Source: Lingula anatina
Taxonomy: Eukaryota; Brachiopoda; Lingulata; Lingulida; Lingulidae
Assembly: GCF_001039355.2 (NCBI RefSeq)
Contig: NW_019775855.1
Coordinates: forward strand, 82,653 to 146,652
Length of the DNA: 64,000 nucleotides
Direction of reading: 5' to 3'
The translations under genes were made by a program, and so were the position numbers. Of the stretch, positions 45,396 through 59,238 are shown in pieces (positions within the stretch are counted from its first letter, which is position 1; each line of letters begins with the position of its first letter). The notes under the pieces are model-generated. The model was not told where the DNA came from and searched no databases. It worked only from the letters and a program-made list of their open reading frames with translations.

Positions 45396-45420
45396 TTGAA
45401 ATATAAGATAAAAAAACCTC

Positions 45421-45641
45421 TAAGAGTGCATTCCCAGAGATTTAGATCGATCCATTCGGATCGACCTAACTCCCTGGGGGTTCACGCTAAATTGCAGTCA
45501 GCCGAGAGCGCACGACTGTTTATTACCCCCTTACAGCTTTTAGTCGGCGGGACAGACGCTTAAGCCGGCTCAGCTGACAGTAATCTAGTGAGACTCCCCA
45601 CAGGGATAGATCGATCTAAAATCTGTGGAATTGGGGTCTTA
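45421..45641. mobile_element. GATCGATC-type MITE, copy 5 (best-preserved ends)
   Basis: The left end TAAGAGTGCATTCCCAGAG leads into TTTAGATCGATCC. The right end, reverse complemented, is TAAGACCCCAATTCCACAG leading into TTTTAGATCGATC. The interior contains GGGGGTTCACGCTAAATTGC, a TTATTACCCCCTTACAGC block and TAGTCGGCGGGACAGACG. At ~221 bp it is the fullest copy. Non-coding. Confidence 0.8.
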
Positions 45642-48600
45642 CATAACACCTGTGGAAGAGTCATTAAGAAAAACAACAGCTATATTTCTGTCCAGTTCAA
45701 TTATCTCCCCCATTTGATGTTCAAATCCAAACCGAAAGTTCTCTAAATATAATTTTGGGATATTTTTATGACTACCATGTCCTATATTCCATTGGTGTCC
45801 ATATGGGGCATAGTTCACTCGCAATTTTGAAAGAGGGTGCACTTTGGGGTACTTTTCGTGTATATAAAGCATGCTTGTGTTGACCCAAGTGTCAGTCTTT
45901 CGCGGGGCTCCGGATCACTCAATCATTTTCATTTGAAAGTGATCCCCCTAGCTTGTCGTCTGATAAAACGTTTAGATTTACAGTAGTCTGCACACAAGTA
46001 AAAACATAATATATTATGGCATAGCGTTGTGGTTGCATGTCTAATTGTAATAAAGGTAAAATGGAAATTTGTTTAAAAAGCACGTAGGGGTAGCATGACT
46101 TGATAAGCGAGTAATGGCCGCCAAGGATAAAAAGTCAATTAAAAGTAAGCCTAGACCGATAATAATACGAACACAAAAGGGTAACATGGAGACACTTGCC
46201 GCATGCATGATATACATGTACATTCCAGTATAGAACAAAAATCTTTATACACATAGCGAGTGAAATGAGGCCAAAAAATCTACCCCTCGTATTTTTGGCA
46301 AAGTCCTCGATCTATCAGTGATATGCCTAAAGTTAAACCAATCAATATTACAGATAGCTCATCTCACCTCCATACACTGAACGTCAACGCTGTAGGAGTT
46401 TACACCTGACACATGGCGTTCCTTGAATGGTTAAAATTTTATCCTACCCAGTAACTTCATCACGGAGCTGACGACACAGGTACATGTACTTACCTGTAGC
46501 AGTATTAATACGAAGTCAGCGCAGCCTCTGCAGTGAACATATCACCATAATGATGAAAGATAATGTTTAACTCAGCTGCACATAGGCCCTGTAGGGTCGA
46601 CTATTATTCCTAAATGGCGTTTAAATGGCAAATAATTCACCATAAGAAAGATATAATGCTGTGTTGGACAACAGAATAGTTAAAAGACATTTAGTAAAGA
46701 AGTAGGAGCCTATAAGAAATACGGGTACATGTGCTGGCTAAAAGCAACGGCATGATAAAAAACACTGTAAGAAAGCGAGAATATGCAACAAATCGAAGTT
46801 TAATATTACTGAGAACACTACACAATATTGCGGTACCTCTCTTATAAGCGCAAAGTAGTGTTGATTTGATGAATAATTTTCCCGAGACCTGTTTAACTTA
46901 TCATAAAAAAACACTAAATTTACAATCGAGGCTTCAGCACGGAAAGTTGGTGAATTGGTAACTATTGTGTAAATCAGGTGAGCATCTCAGTGAGAGGTGT
47001 TCAGACAGGATCAAGACAAGAAGATGGAGAAGAAGGAAGCCTCATGCAACATTTCCACAGTGTCCACGTGTTAGTCGAATATATTTGCATCAATCTGTCG
47101 TAAGCATTGTTTTGTGAAAGGGATTTTTGTTTAATTTCAATTACTCTTAATTTCACTTACTATCATGTGAAAAAAATGGGCGTAAGGAACACTTTCTGCT
47201 TGAAACTTATCATTAAAAAAAACTCTATCTAAGCTTCAGTCCTGAAGTTTAATTGTTCATAGTTGATGGTAAATTTATTCTACTGTTGTTGCACAGTACT
47301 CTTTAAAAACTCTTACTGTTACATGCTCTTACATACTGCTTTAATGGTAATTTGTTTTATTAATTTTTGAAGTTTTTTATTCTTAAATAATATAATTTTT
47401 TTAACGACCAAAGTGATTGTTAAAAAAATTAGCACCCAAGTAATCTTGATGAAGAGAACTGTACCACATTAAAGGCGGCCGCTTTATACATGTATTTTGT
47501 CTGGGCAAAATCTGCAGTTGGACACTACTGTGAACGTGTTTTTATGTGTGCATGAATTAAGAGGTGTCTCTGGGGCTGGGTTGCTGTCAGAAATTACGTG
47601 TTTTCTTTACAAAAACAGACATAGTTGATATTTGAAAATGTCTTTTTATTGACATTTGTACTTTGGTTAATACACAAATATTCGTATCCGGACAATGAGA
47701 TTTTAACCAATCTAATAAAGTACATGTTATAGTGAATATTATATTAGTAAAGCGTGTTATCAAGCGCTAGAGAAGTGTGGGTAGGTACCGGTAAATATAA
47801 GTCATGTCGTAAAGAAAGTTTTACATTGTACGCCTTTAGACAGTCTTTGGTTTGATTTTTTAAACTTTTATTGCGCCTTAGAGCATTTCGTACACAAAGA
47901 CAAAAGCGGTATATGCTCTGTAAAACTGTGCAGGATGATGATCTTTGACCCTCACAATAAATTGCGCTGAGTGTTCAAACCCTTATACCCTGTTGGCTAT
48001 GCAGAGTTCCACGCACACGCAGTAGTTTATAATGTGGGGCGTGAGCTGCATTTGTTCAATTTAAACTTAATTTAAATATAATATAAACTGTGTTGCTCTC
48101 TGGAGAAGTTTAGAGTGCATTCGTTGTTTGTCACTATTGCGGTCAGTCATCTGAACAAAAATCTGTGGAAAACCGTCCTCCCTGACCTCATAAAGATAAA
48201 TGAACATTTCATACCTTGCGTACACAAAACTCCTCATCGCACGATGCACAAGGCAGGCTGACTGGGTTCTTCACAACACATCTTAAGTTGTATTTACAAG
48301 TATTTTTTGTTCATTTAAATGCCAAAGATGTTAATAGAAGACACTTCTTCATATCCCTGACAATAATATTATAACAAAAACTAAGAAATTAAGCAAATGG
48401 TTTTCCTTGTACATAAAATAGAACGATGAACCATTAAGTCACATCCAATGAAAACAGAATAATCCCTCTCATAGTTAAAACATTTAAATACTAGTATAGC
48501 AATATGATGTTTAGAAAACGACATGGATACGTTTTGAAAATCTGATTTTACTGTAAAATAATATTCAGATACAATAATGTCCGATCTTGTCCGTTTTTCG

Positions 48601-49378
48601 AAGTCAGCTGGCCTTGTTATCACCAAAACTTTATAGTTATATTGAAATAAACTAAAATTCAATCTGGCTTCAATGATGATGATGATGATCTATGTGAGCG
48701 GCAATGGTATTGGTGGTGGAGACAGTGACGTCATGGACAGACGCAGGTAATCAGAATATATAGACACTTAGCCTTCGGTGTCTATATATGCAGTAAAAAA
48801 CAACGTTTAAAACAAATCTTACATTTAGTATCAACTAGTTTAAGCCTTCACTCAGACGTACAAAACTGAATACAAGCATGAGAGCCTAGCAACGTCAAAA
48901 TAGGAAATAAAAGTAATATTTTATAATTTAAACTATACATCTTTAAATAGACTCATCGATAGCAGGAAATATATTATACATTTTCATTTGCAAATATTAT
49001 AAAAAGCAAGTGACCAAATACCGACTAGGCGACTGAGGTGCGTCAATCGGGCATGCAGTCACAAAGTTCTATGTCACTGACTTTAGTAGGCCCTATAGTT
49101 CAAAGGAGCAACTGGCAACCACGAAGAGAACTATAGGCCATGTTTGAGATCCTGATATTTTTTTATTTTTAGTCGCTCCAGGTTGTCGGTGCACAATGTC
49201 CTAAATCTGTCAGCGATCGCTAGCCACCTGCTAGCAAACTAATACGATGTACCACTTCAAAAAATTATTGCAGCTGAGGTTGCATGAAGGTTTCCAAAAG
49301 GGTGTCAGTTCCGTGTGACCAAGGCTTAACACAGTACACCATACTTTCTCGATTCACATGGGCGGCTCATACAAAGGA
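45642..49378. other. Intergenic, no gene recognised
   Basis: An open frame of 77 codons on the minus strand (45,639-45,872, containing YAPYGHQWNIGHGSHKNIP) has no family I recognise and overlaps the MITE end; it may be a relic. A short ATG microsatellite lies near 48,673. The rest is A/T-rich sequence with short chance frames. Confidence 0.45.
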
Positions 49379-49384
49379 TTTATT
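49379..49384 (-). terminator. Candidate poly(A) signal next to the receptor stop codon
   Basis: On the minus strand the stop codon TAG (49,385-49,387) is followed at once by AATAAA. If used, the 3' UTR would be only 10-30 bases. A longer transcript using another signal is possible. Confidence 0.35.
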
Positions 49385-52300
49385 CTATAATCGCGTATTT
49401 TCATGTCCACCTGTTGTCAGTCTCTCTGTCCTTGTCCCCTCGGAATCCGATAGAGATCGTTCAGGAGCAGCGGTTTTACCAGTTGACTTAAATCCAGCCT
49501 GTAGAAATAACCGCTCAACTTTCTTCCACAAAAGCCCCAAACAAATGCGCATAAAAGCACATACCACGGGTCTCATATTTAGCATAACTATCTGCACCCA
49601 CTGAGCAGCGTTCTCAGACACCGGCGTGTTCTTTAAGTGCAAGACACACGAGACAGCGAACGGGAACCAACGTATAGCATCGGAAAAGGCAATTTCAAAA
49701 AAGCTGCACATACTGTAAAAATCGGTTATCGATGACGGAGATTTCAGAGAGTACAACAAATATAGAAAAATTAGTGCGAAAGTCGTTAAAGAAATTATTG
49801 ACATTGATAGATATGTGATTTCAACTGCAAAAGCCGCGTACTGTATCTCTGTTATAAAACTGCTTAAGACAAAAGGATAGCAGGTGCCGGAATGAATTTC
49901 AACGTTCATGGACAAAAGAATACCAAGACAAGCTGACATTGCAAGGACAACAACTATGCCAACGCACATTGTGCGCTTTAAAATATGCGGTTTTTCAATT
50001 TCAGTGATACGTCCGATGATTGCGTGGATAGCAGCGAAAAATACTAATAAAGGAACACAAACCTGAGGAAAAATATAGAAAAACAATGCAACGTGACACG
50101 ATGGGCTCTTCCGCCACAAACTGGACATGTTGAAATAAGTATCTGTCATCTGCATACTATTAACAAATATTATCAAAACTGGTATAATCATTTGCATTTC
50201 AATGACATTCAATGCAACAGCAAATTCTTTCATCAGAAAAAATCCTGACAGCCTAAAATAAGATATAAGCAATCCTATAGACGACACCACTGAAATTAGA
50301 ACCACACCTAAACAACAGTACTTAATTACGTCATCCATAAACATATCTGAGCATGAAGCAAAATAATCAACTTGTGACTGACATAAATTTGAGTGATGTA
50401 ACATGCAGCAGGCACTGAACGTATCTGCAATTATAATGTCGACATCACCCGGTGCCCCGGCATGTGTGACCTCCAATGGGTTCTGAGACAGATCAATCGA
50501 CTTCACTTTGTGCCAACCACAAAACAGCCAGGTATCAAATGACTGGATAAAGTTTTTTGAAATGTTGAAGACAACAATGGAGACGTTATGAAACGAACAG
50601 TTGTCCAGGACCTGTATTAGACTAGCTGACAGATCAAGATGCTGCAAAGCAGGAAGATTGTGGAAACAATGTCGCGGAACGGAAGTTATTGGGTTGTTGC
50701 TTATGTTCAGCATTTGAAGAGAAATCATATTGGAAAATGCACCACTTCGGATGATGCTTATGTTGTTTTTTGACAGGTCAATACTGCGTAGATTAACAGC
50801 GTCTTGAAACATTCTTTTATCAACTTCCACCAGTGAGTTGTTTGAAATGTCAAGAAATAACAGTAGCGCGCAGCTTTCCAATGTTGCATTTGATATGCGG
50901 TTATCTTTTAAAATGAGACTTCTTACCATATCTCTTCCTATTATATAAGGAACTTCAGTTAATAATCGACTCTGATTAAAATACTGTGACCTCTGCAATA
51001 GTGCCCCAGTGCAGATTACCGAGAACCCGTCACAAAAACACACAGCAGGACACTGAAAACCATAGAATGCTTCATCATCTCGCAGTTTACATTGAGGGAT
51101 TCCGTCACGCACCTGTCTCTGGGGCAAACAATTGTTCTGTCCTCTACATCTGTACATCCCTGGGCAGGAATAGCTGCTGCAGGCGATTTCGTCGCTCCCA
51201 TCATGACAGTCTTTGACCCCGTCGCAAACCGACCCGGCAGGTATGCAATATGACGACGGACATTGGTGATATAAATCTTTGGGACATGTGAATTCATGAC
51301 ATAATGGCGATGTACTTGTGCCTAGAAAAGCATATTCTCTACCCATAAAGCTATATTCTCCTATCCAGTGCTGGTTAGAGACGTTTTGTACAAGATGTCT
51401 ACCATTCCTACAGGTTGATAAGGTGCCATATTTATCTCTTTTGTAAAAGCAAGACGCGTTGCCATAGAACACCTGAGTATTTCTGTAAATTCCTCTGCTT
51501 GATGGAGGCTCACCAAGAAAAAATACCTTTTCTTTATAAGTGTATTTTTCGCAGATGTAGTTTCGACACGTCCACGAGTCGTAATCACCCCCCTCGCACT
51601 GCTCAAGCGATGGTGCTTGTGATGTCAACTCATCTTCTTCGAAAGGCCCTAGACAGTCAACCACGCCATCATGTTTCTGTGAATACGGGATGAATGTATC
51701 AGCAAAACAAGAATAGAATTTACTCCTGTAGATATTTGCACACTGTGTTTCATCTGACCCGTCCTTACACTGGTGTATTAAGTCGCATCTTTCGTTCATT
51801 TGAATGCATTCTCCGCTGCTACAGCGAAACTGGTGTGCTTTACAAGGTGGATAGATACAACCTATTTCGTCCAAGTTGTCCAAGCAATCAGTCACTTTGT
51901 CACAAAATCGGGATAAATGAAGCTTCTGTCCATTTTTACAACGCCCAAAATAAAGTAGATGACAGGTGACATTTTCGTCGCTTCCGTCTAGGCAATCTTT
52001 TCGTCCGTCACACCTAGAATCTATGGAAACACAGGTCCCGTCTCCGCATTCAAACTGGAAATCAGAACAGGTTCCATTGTTGGTCTTTTTTGATGACACG
52101 CGGCGGTCACTGCTTTCGTTGGCGTGTCTTGGGTATTCACATATCACAGTGGCTGTATGGAATTCTTGCGGGCATGGAATCATGATCCAGTTGGACGAGT
52201 AGTGTGGATTGGTGACAATCATAGCTGCACATGATATACCATGGTCATAAACAGGATGCTTTATGTTGAGAAGATTTGACCTCGACATGAATGCAAAATC

Positions 52301-55300
52301 GTTGTGAACATTTTGTGAATATTTAGCCGCGGTTCGAAAGCGCTCCTCTACAAATAATCTGTCATAGTTTGGATGGTACCAGTCCGAAAACACAAGGGGT
52401 GTGCTGTCTATCCAGCGGAGTGTGTTCTAAAACAGGTAATAGGATAAAAATATACCTTTATATACTAATACACGGAAATATTGCTCCTTGGATCTGAACG
52501 TTTATGATGCCTAGCGCAATACTAAAACCTAAAACTCAATTCTGAAAAGTTCAGCTTTCTATGTATCGCCAATGAAATAACAATTTTTTCAATTGCCTTC
52601 CAGCTAGATTGACTTAGATACATCCCATCCAACTGTTGTCTCGCAAAACATTAGTTTCTTCAAGTTTTTGAAATAAAACCCATGACACCAATATCGTTTG
52701 CTAGTTACTTTTTGCTGCTGCATGGCTGTATGTTTAGATAATTATGAATTTCTTACCTGTTTTTCTCGTCTTAGGCCCAAGAACAGAAGGAACCGATGTT
52801 TGATATATATCTCCGAAAACCAGATCTCATCAATTACAGTTTGATTCAAAACGACCTTTAAAGTGATATCGTCCAAGGCGGTCGGCAGTTCGCCTCCACT
52901 GGCCAGACACAGTTCACGTGATCTCAACCAGGTAAGGGGAGGACTTGCGTCTTCGGACTGTGAATCAAATGTAAGTAATTTATAGCATTTTCCAAAGATA
53001 CATGACGTTCCTCTACTGTTATGGATATCTCCTACTAATCTGTCAGAGACGTTAACGTAGCTCTCTAGCTTGTAACGAAGTCGAAGATCTGGATAGTCGT
53101 GAGGGGACGAATCAGCGGGAAGAGGTTCTAAGACAATACAGACCCTCCAGGCACTGAGTGTGTTCCAGGTGTATCCGATAAAGCCATTTTTGTATCTAGT
53201 GTTTTTCACGGTAAAAGTCGGTGTGATAAAGAGTATGCGATCGTTGGAAGTTTCGTTATGACTGACCACTGACGTATGCGAGTAATATTCCTCTATTTTA
53301 AGTTTCAGTTCATTAAATGAATTAAATGAGTAAACACAGCGCTGAATTCTAAGTTTGAGAGAATAAAAGCATGATTCGCAATACTGGTCCTTTTTTATTG
53401 TTATTGTATATGTGATTCCGGTATATTGTCGTCTACAAAACCCAGGTAATATCCCATTTGATTGAGTAACCGTTTTGTTGCGTGTTCTTTCTTGTCCTTC
53501 TTTGAAAACGTTACTCTCTTGATCCACGTTGTTGTCTAGCCACATAAAATAAAAGTAAGAGGTTGAACAAAGAGTTCGAGTTACTAGCAAGTTTCCAGTA
53601 TATCCATCATTCACTAAAAATATCTTGAACACTTTACCCTCAAATGGATCACTGTATTCATTGGACAAAAACTGACACTTTCTGTCTCCCGGAACTGCAT
53701 CTCTAAGTTCAAAAGATATCGTCAGTGGAGTATCAAATTTGAAAAACACGTTCCCATGTTTTGGACTCTCCAAATATATGAACATTCTTCCGTCAATATG
53801 ACAGTCAGATCCGATAGACACGGTCACATAACTTGTTTCAGATAATCCAGAACTTTCATTATGTCCTACCTGGCACGTGTTTTTGCCCTCAAAATACAGT
53901 AGTCTACCCCACTGACGGATCTGGCGGTCCATATAGAACACTCTGAATGTTAAGACGCGGTTAGGCATGAAACATGACCCACTGGCATTGTTAAATCGGA
54001 AACAGTAGAATGTTACACGCAGTCGACTAAAAGTGATAGTCGCCTTCAATTTCTCCATATCATAGTAGGTGCAACTCGGCCCCATCATAGCTAAGTTATT
54101 ATTTGAGTCACTGAAGCTAGTTAATACTATTCCAAAGAAAGGGCATCTTTCGCCAACTATCCCGGACGGGATAGCAGAGGGCGAGGTTAAGTCGCGGAAG
54201 TTACTTATAAACTCCATATAAATGCTTTCTAAGTCTACCATGAAATTTGGGAAAAGGTCAACATCATGTCGAACTAAGGGTTCAGGAATTAGAGTTAAAC
54301 TAACTGAAGTGTGGTTACTGAAGTCTGTACAAGATGTGTTCAGGCGAGCAAAAAGATTTCTAGAAGATTGGCATGCTGTCCCGGGCTTATAGTGTGTTAC
54401 GATAGAAGTGTAGTGAGCAACAAACACCCACGGGGTAGGACCCAGTATGTACCTTTCTTCAGTTAAGTTGAAAAATGCATTCCAACCTATTGTACGGATG
54501 GAACCATTTTTCAGTGGGATATGCGTGTCCGTGGGATGCAAAATAATCCTAGATCCTGGGGGTCCTTCGTATACTTGCAATGTATACGGCACAGAGGTGT
54601 TGGAATAAGTGCCTGAAAGCACTTCCCAGTGCAGTAAATTCTTCTCGCCAACTCGAGCACTGATATGAACGTGATATTCCACTTTACTGTTGCACTGCGT
54701 CGAAATAAGCTCTGTTACTGGATGGAATACGCCTCGGTGTGAAGACAATAATGCGGGTAGTCGAACCTGGTAACAGTCTGAAAATACTGCCTGGTATTCG
54801 ATGTGAAATCCGGACGATTCCCAATCACTATCTGTAGAAAATTCGACACAGAACTCATTTCCGGCTAGGGTGAGTTCCGTTGGGTTGAGAATTGTAAACT
54901 TTCCGCAAAATTTACCGAACAGACGGGATGCATTACATTGCCCTATGAATACGGCAAGATAATCGAATATACAGTTAACGTCTGAATATTCTAGTGAGAA
55001 ATGGTTTAATCTTAACCTTACCCCGCTACCCTTAGCAATAGTTATCATCCAGCTCTGTCTGTGCGACGGTGGATAAGAACCTTGGCCAAAATTTGGACTT
55101 TGAATGATACCGCATATCCCAACTTTGTTCAGAACAGTTGAATTACCCTCTGTACGTGTATTCGTCTGTCCCTCACACGAATCCCAGGCACATTGTTGAA
55201 TTAACTGCGACGATTTATAATTCGCCAGCGCCGGTGTTTTCAGCGTAATCGTCTTCAAACATTCGCGAAATAATGAGCGCGCATCAGACATTTTCAAGAG

Positions 55301-55390
55301 GCTAATGCCATCACTTTCTCTGCATACAAAGAAAAGTGAGAAAACTGAAAGGAACATGGACCGCGTCTTTTTGCTCATTCTCATGGCCAT
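49385..55390 (-). CDS. CUB/C-type lectin/LDLa/LRR receptor with seven-helix domain, GRL101-like
   Basis: Two exons, 52757-55390 and 49385-52426, join in phase 0 through a 330-base intron (CAG|GTAAGA ... TTTTAG|AAC), giving 1,891 residues. An in-frame TGA lies just before the ATG. Domains in order: signal peptide (1-28), CUB (~93-203), a ~580-residue region without a recognised domain, a C-type lectin-like domain split by the intron (~790-975), and LDL receptor class A modules (clear at ~998-1033, 1073-1107 and 1259-1294, with one or two divergent). Then come leucine-rich repeats (~1379-1529), a Cys-rich hinge (FSACCMLHH) and seven helices (~1579-1860). LDLa plus LRR plus 7TM is the build of the snail receptor GRL101 and of relaxin-type receptors. 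The ectodomain suggests a large or glycosylated ligand. Usual DRY and NPxxY motifs are absent, so classical G-protein signalling is uncertain. Confidence 0.9.
52427..52756 (-). other. Intron of the GRL101-like receptor
   Basis: A phase-0 intron splitting the C-type lectin domain between GLRREKQ and [10 protein letters not shown]. The donor on the minus strand is CAG|GTAAGAAATT and the acceptor is CTGTTTTAG|AACAC. Both borders follow the GT-AG rule. Joining restores the expected lectin spacing between the first and last cysteines. Confidence 0.85.
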
Positions 55391-58179
55391 GTCTCATAAG
55401 CATCTGTCGATGAATGCACACTTGCACGTGCGAAAAAAGCTCCGTTCTGTTTACTTGTGTAACCAGCATATATGGGAGTGGTGCAATCTGATGATTTATC
55501 GATTCCAATACATTAATATTTCAATTGTGTGTCCACAATTTACAGCTTCGCGAGTTGGGCATTATAATGTATCTCAGAACTACACTATGACTTGGACATG
55601 TACAATGTAAGTGCAGACGTCAGAGGCCTGAGAGGTTTTACTTGGCTGTTGGAAGTGTTGATTTACACCGAACTAGTTTACAACATTTAAAATCTATCAA
55701 CTAGGCAAATGATACATCAATACAACGCGTCCCATTAGATGATGGATACTCGTCATGTGATGTATTCCCTAGATTAAATGACATCGGAGTGATGCGTAAC
55801 AATCAATTTATTTTAATGCGTGACATTAAAACAGTATAGTTTATTGGAATAAAACACATGAGTAATCTGACTTATGTAGAAATGTCACAGTATGAACAAT
55901 ACATCATTGCCCATAAAAACTTAATGAGACGACAATGAAGGAGAGTGGTTTCAATTGTCTGGTGTCCACTCTCCCCGTCCCCTTTCACTGTCATAGAACA
56001 TAATGCTAGATTAGTACGGTTGTGATTGATGGAAAAGGTCGCAGACATCCCTGGACCGGGAGAGAGAGGAGCGCAAATTGTGCTCAGTAATTAATTTTTT
56101 TTACAAATTAATACCGTCGCAGTCAGCAAGCCACTATGCTAAAAGTGGTATGGTTAAAATAACCGGTCTTGGTGAAGTATTATTAACTATTAAAAACATA
56201 AAATGAATAAATCATTTCGATTCGCTGTTTTTCTTTTTGCAACACCTTTCTGGCAGTGAGGCACTGACTTTACAGGTATATGCTAAACTTCATATCAAAA
56301 GCTGCCAGTCTTTGATATTCAGAATCCACTTTAGACTTTCAACTGCGTAAACGTTATATGGTACTCATACCGCCAGATTGGATGGTAGGAAATAAGATGC
56401 ACGAGCAAAAAGAACCGAGTAGGATCGACAGGTTACGAACAATAAATCCATAGAAAATTAATGAGTCGTCGTTAATAGAAAGTGTACAATCGGGGTGTCT
56501 TCCGTACCAACCCTCTTTCACTGTCATAGACCAAGGTGCTTGATCAGTACCAGCACGCAGAAAACTCTATCTAAGAGAGACAGAGAGTTTAAATTGAGAC
56601 ATCAATCAACATGGTATTATTTCAGCGTCCACATTAAGGGAGATAAAAAATCCTGAGTATGTTTATCTTAACAACACTGGATGCTCTGTCAGTTATCTGC
56701 TTTAACAGGGGAAAATATAAAAAACTATCAAGGGTTTTAGATAATTTAATTTCACGATGACGGTAACTCCAAGATTTACCGGTAGGGTTACTATACATTG
56801 TCTTTTCTTTCCAAGCAATTTACACAGGGATGAAGGTCAGATTATCACGTCGACAATGGGGCATGGAATTATGCACATTTCGATTAACGGTGTTGGTGGA
56901 ATTTTGTTACCCTCTACTAGGGCGACAGATTGATTTTTCACAGATATTCACAGATATGTCTCTAGAGAAATAGTCATTTGGCTGTGTTTTCCCGTTTTTC
57001 CCTATAGGCCTACAATCTGCCACCTTGGTAGAGGTTAGAATTTTGTACTGTTAACATTATGTTTCGCATATTATATTTTGAAATAAATTTTCTTATGCCG
57101 CTTAAAATCCATGTATTTCTTCGCTATATCACTCATACACCCAGTTTGGATGCAAACCATCCACATTGCACATCATCCTATCAGACAGTCGGCGTAAGAA
57201 ACGACACAAGTATACGGAAAGATAGAAAGATTCTATTTCATTTATGTATTTATATTTCTGACTGAGAACGCCGCATTTTGATTTACAACATAACTGTGAG
57301 TCTTCCCACAAATGGAAATACGCTAATTGCGACATGCAAAACGATATTATAAATGCATTTTAAGTGTTGTGGAGAGGCGTTAAGTGCACCCGCATTGCAC
57401 TTTTGCAAGTCACCTAGTGATGAGAATAAAATAAGAATAAAATCGAGTTCTCTATAATTTATTACTGAATTTGTCAACTGCTAAAAACAGCTAATACCTG
57501 TATTTTGGCGTTTGTCTCAACATGATTGTGACGTCCACCACAGAATTGATGAAAATGTGCTAGATGTGACAAGATGTTAGCCGCTGGATAAACGAATCTT
57601 TAACCATTTACTTCGCTAAAAAAACAGTGTTGAAGGGACTTTAATGCACATGTATTTGCACCTTTGTTCCTCATCTGATGTGAATTGGCTCTTTTATATT
57701 TCCATTCTCTCTGAAGTAAACGGCGATATTGTGCATTCATGTATCGCTGTGAGCACTATTTAATATGTCTGCACTCTACTTCTACCATTAATGGTAATGG
57801 TAATGTCCACCAAGAGAGGATGAAACGCATTTTTTTATATGCCCAAGGTACTAGTACAGGCACAGACAGACTTTTTTTTGATAAACTTGATCTTTGAAAA
57901 GAAAAGTACAAACTAATACTGAATTGAGACACCAGACCCTGGTGAAAAACTGTCGTATCAAGAGTAAAAAGCCTTTCTGTTGTACATGTAAGATGGCTTT
58001 TTAACTTATTTTTATGTTGCCATAGAAATAAATAATAATAGAATGTGTATCACTAGGATCTAATATTTAAGTATTTTAATTTTATTCCTATTTGCATGTT
58101 TTTTTTATTGCTATATAATTTTTTTTTGCATATGTAATTGTACAAAATGTAATTTTAGCCAAAGATAAATATTTTCATA

Positions 58180-58336
58180 GGGTGACCAGGTTGAATAATG
58201 AGGTCATCAAGTCAAATTTAGTGTACTACACTGGGAGTGGGGTTCGGGGGTTGCCCAATTTAGCTAGTCAAAATTCTGATTTCAAGAGGGGAATATTGGT
58301 GTGATATATTTTTCAGAAACTGAAGGGTATCCGCCC
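58180..58336. mobile_element. Partial MITE, ATCCGCCCCTGG right end
   Basis: It carries the right-end motif shared with 3,892-4,145 and 26,343-26,361, preceded by TTTCAAGAGGGGAATATT and CTGAAGGGT. The left end has no clear matching inverted repeat. Its presence outside the PARP array shows that the family is dispersed. Confidence 0.4.
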
Positions 58337-59238
58337 CTGGTACAGTATGACCAGTAGGGTAAACTTGTGTGATTTAAATAATTATATATTGTTGAATGAT
58401 GATTTTTAATTTAAAGTGATTTAACAATTGATTTATCAAGTCTAAACTGGTTAATCTCTCAAATCATACAGGTGTCTTCTATTTTTAAATGGTAACATGC
58501 TTAAAAGTTTATCTACTTTGAATAAATTAATCAATAACATGAACTTGTAGAAAGTTGTATAACATTGCTCTTTTTTATTCATATAGTATACAAAAATGTA
58601 CTGAAACCAGATACATGGACAAAACAATGTAGATCTTTCTGGAAAAGAAAACTGCAAAAATGTTAAGCAGACCAAATTGTCACAGTGCATGCTTCATAAA
58701 TACTTATTAAGATACAGTAAAGTGTTTTCGGAATTAGAGTGCTATTCTGATTCTTTTTATTTCTATTACAGTCCCACCTTTTGCTGACCAGATCTCCCTA
58801 ACCCAGCTTTTAAAAGGAGGGTCCCATTGGGAATTGTTGTTACGTACCATGGAAACCATTTATTATTCCCCCTCCCCTTTCGAGATTCCTGAAATATTAT
58901 TATTAAAATTCATATTATTTAGCTTGCTCCATAAAGAACCCAAATCTATCATATGTGAATGCAGCTTTTTATTCTTCATCATTCGTCACACAATGTCCTT
59001 ATTCTAAGTGACTTGTGATTTTCAATGCAAATTTCTTGCGATTTCAATAGGATATGAATACGGTTGGGACCCCTGAAATAAAGAGATATATGGGGATTAC
59101 TTACATTATGAAAACAGATGTCTGTAACATTTGCTGCCAAAACTGGCCAACAATACAGGGGCCAGGTGAAAGCAACCAGTGTCCAGATATTTAAAGTGGT
59201 GAAAACCAATAAAATTGCCCCTTAAGCTTCTTTATTTT

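Larger units (their letters stand above)
42833..45419. other. Downstream flank of the array, no gene
   Basis: 42,675-43,995 corresponds to 21,905-23,800 after copy B. It includes the short form of the GACCCCGTAACT element (42,925-43,067) and the tRNA-like SINE head (43,915-43,995). A further repeat with GTCGTGCGTGAGACCGCC at about 44,095 is shared with 25,500 and 39,527. Array-like sequence fades out near 44,300. Short open frames here have no recognisable domain. Confidence 0.55.

Noticed and set aside
45639-45872. Minus-strand open frame of 77 codons with protein-like composition
   Set aside because: No recognised family; it starts inside a MITE end and has no spliced partner. Left as a possible relic only.
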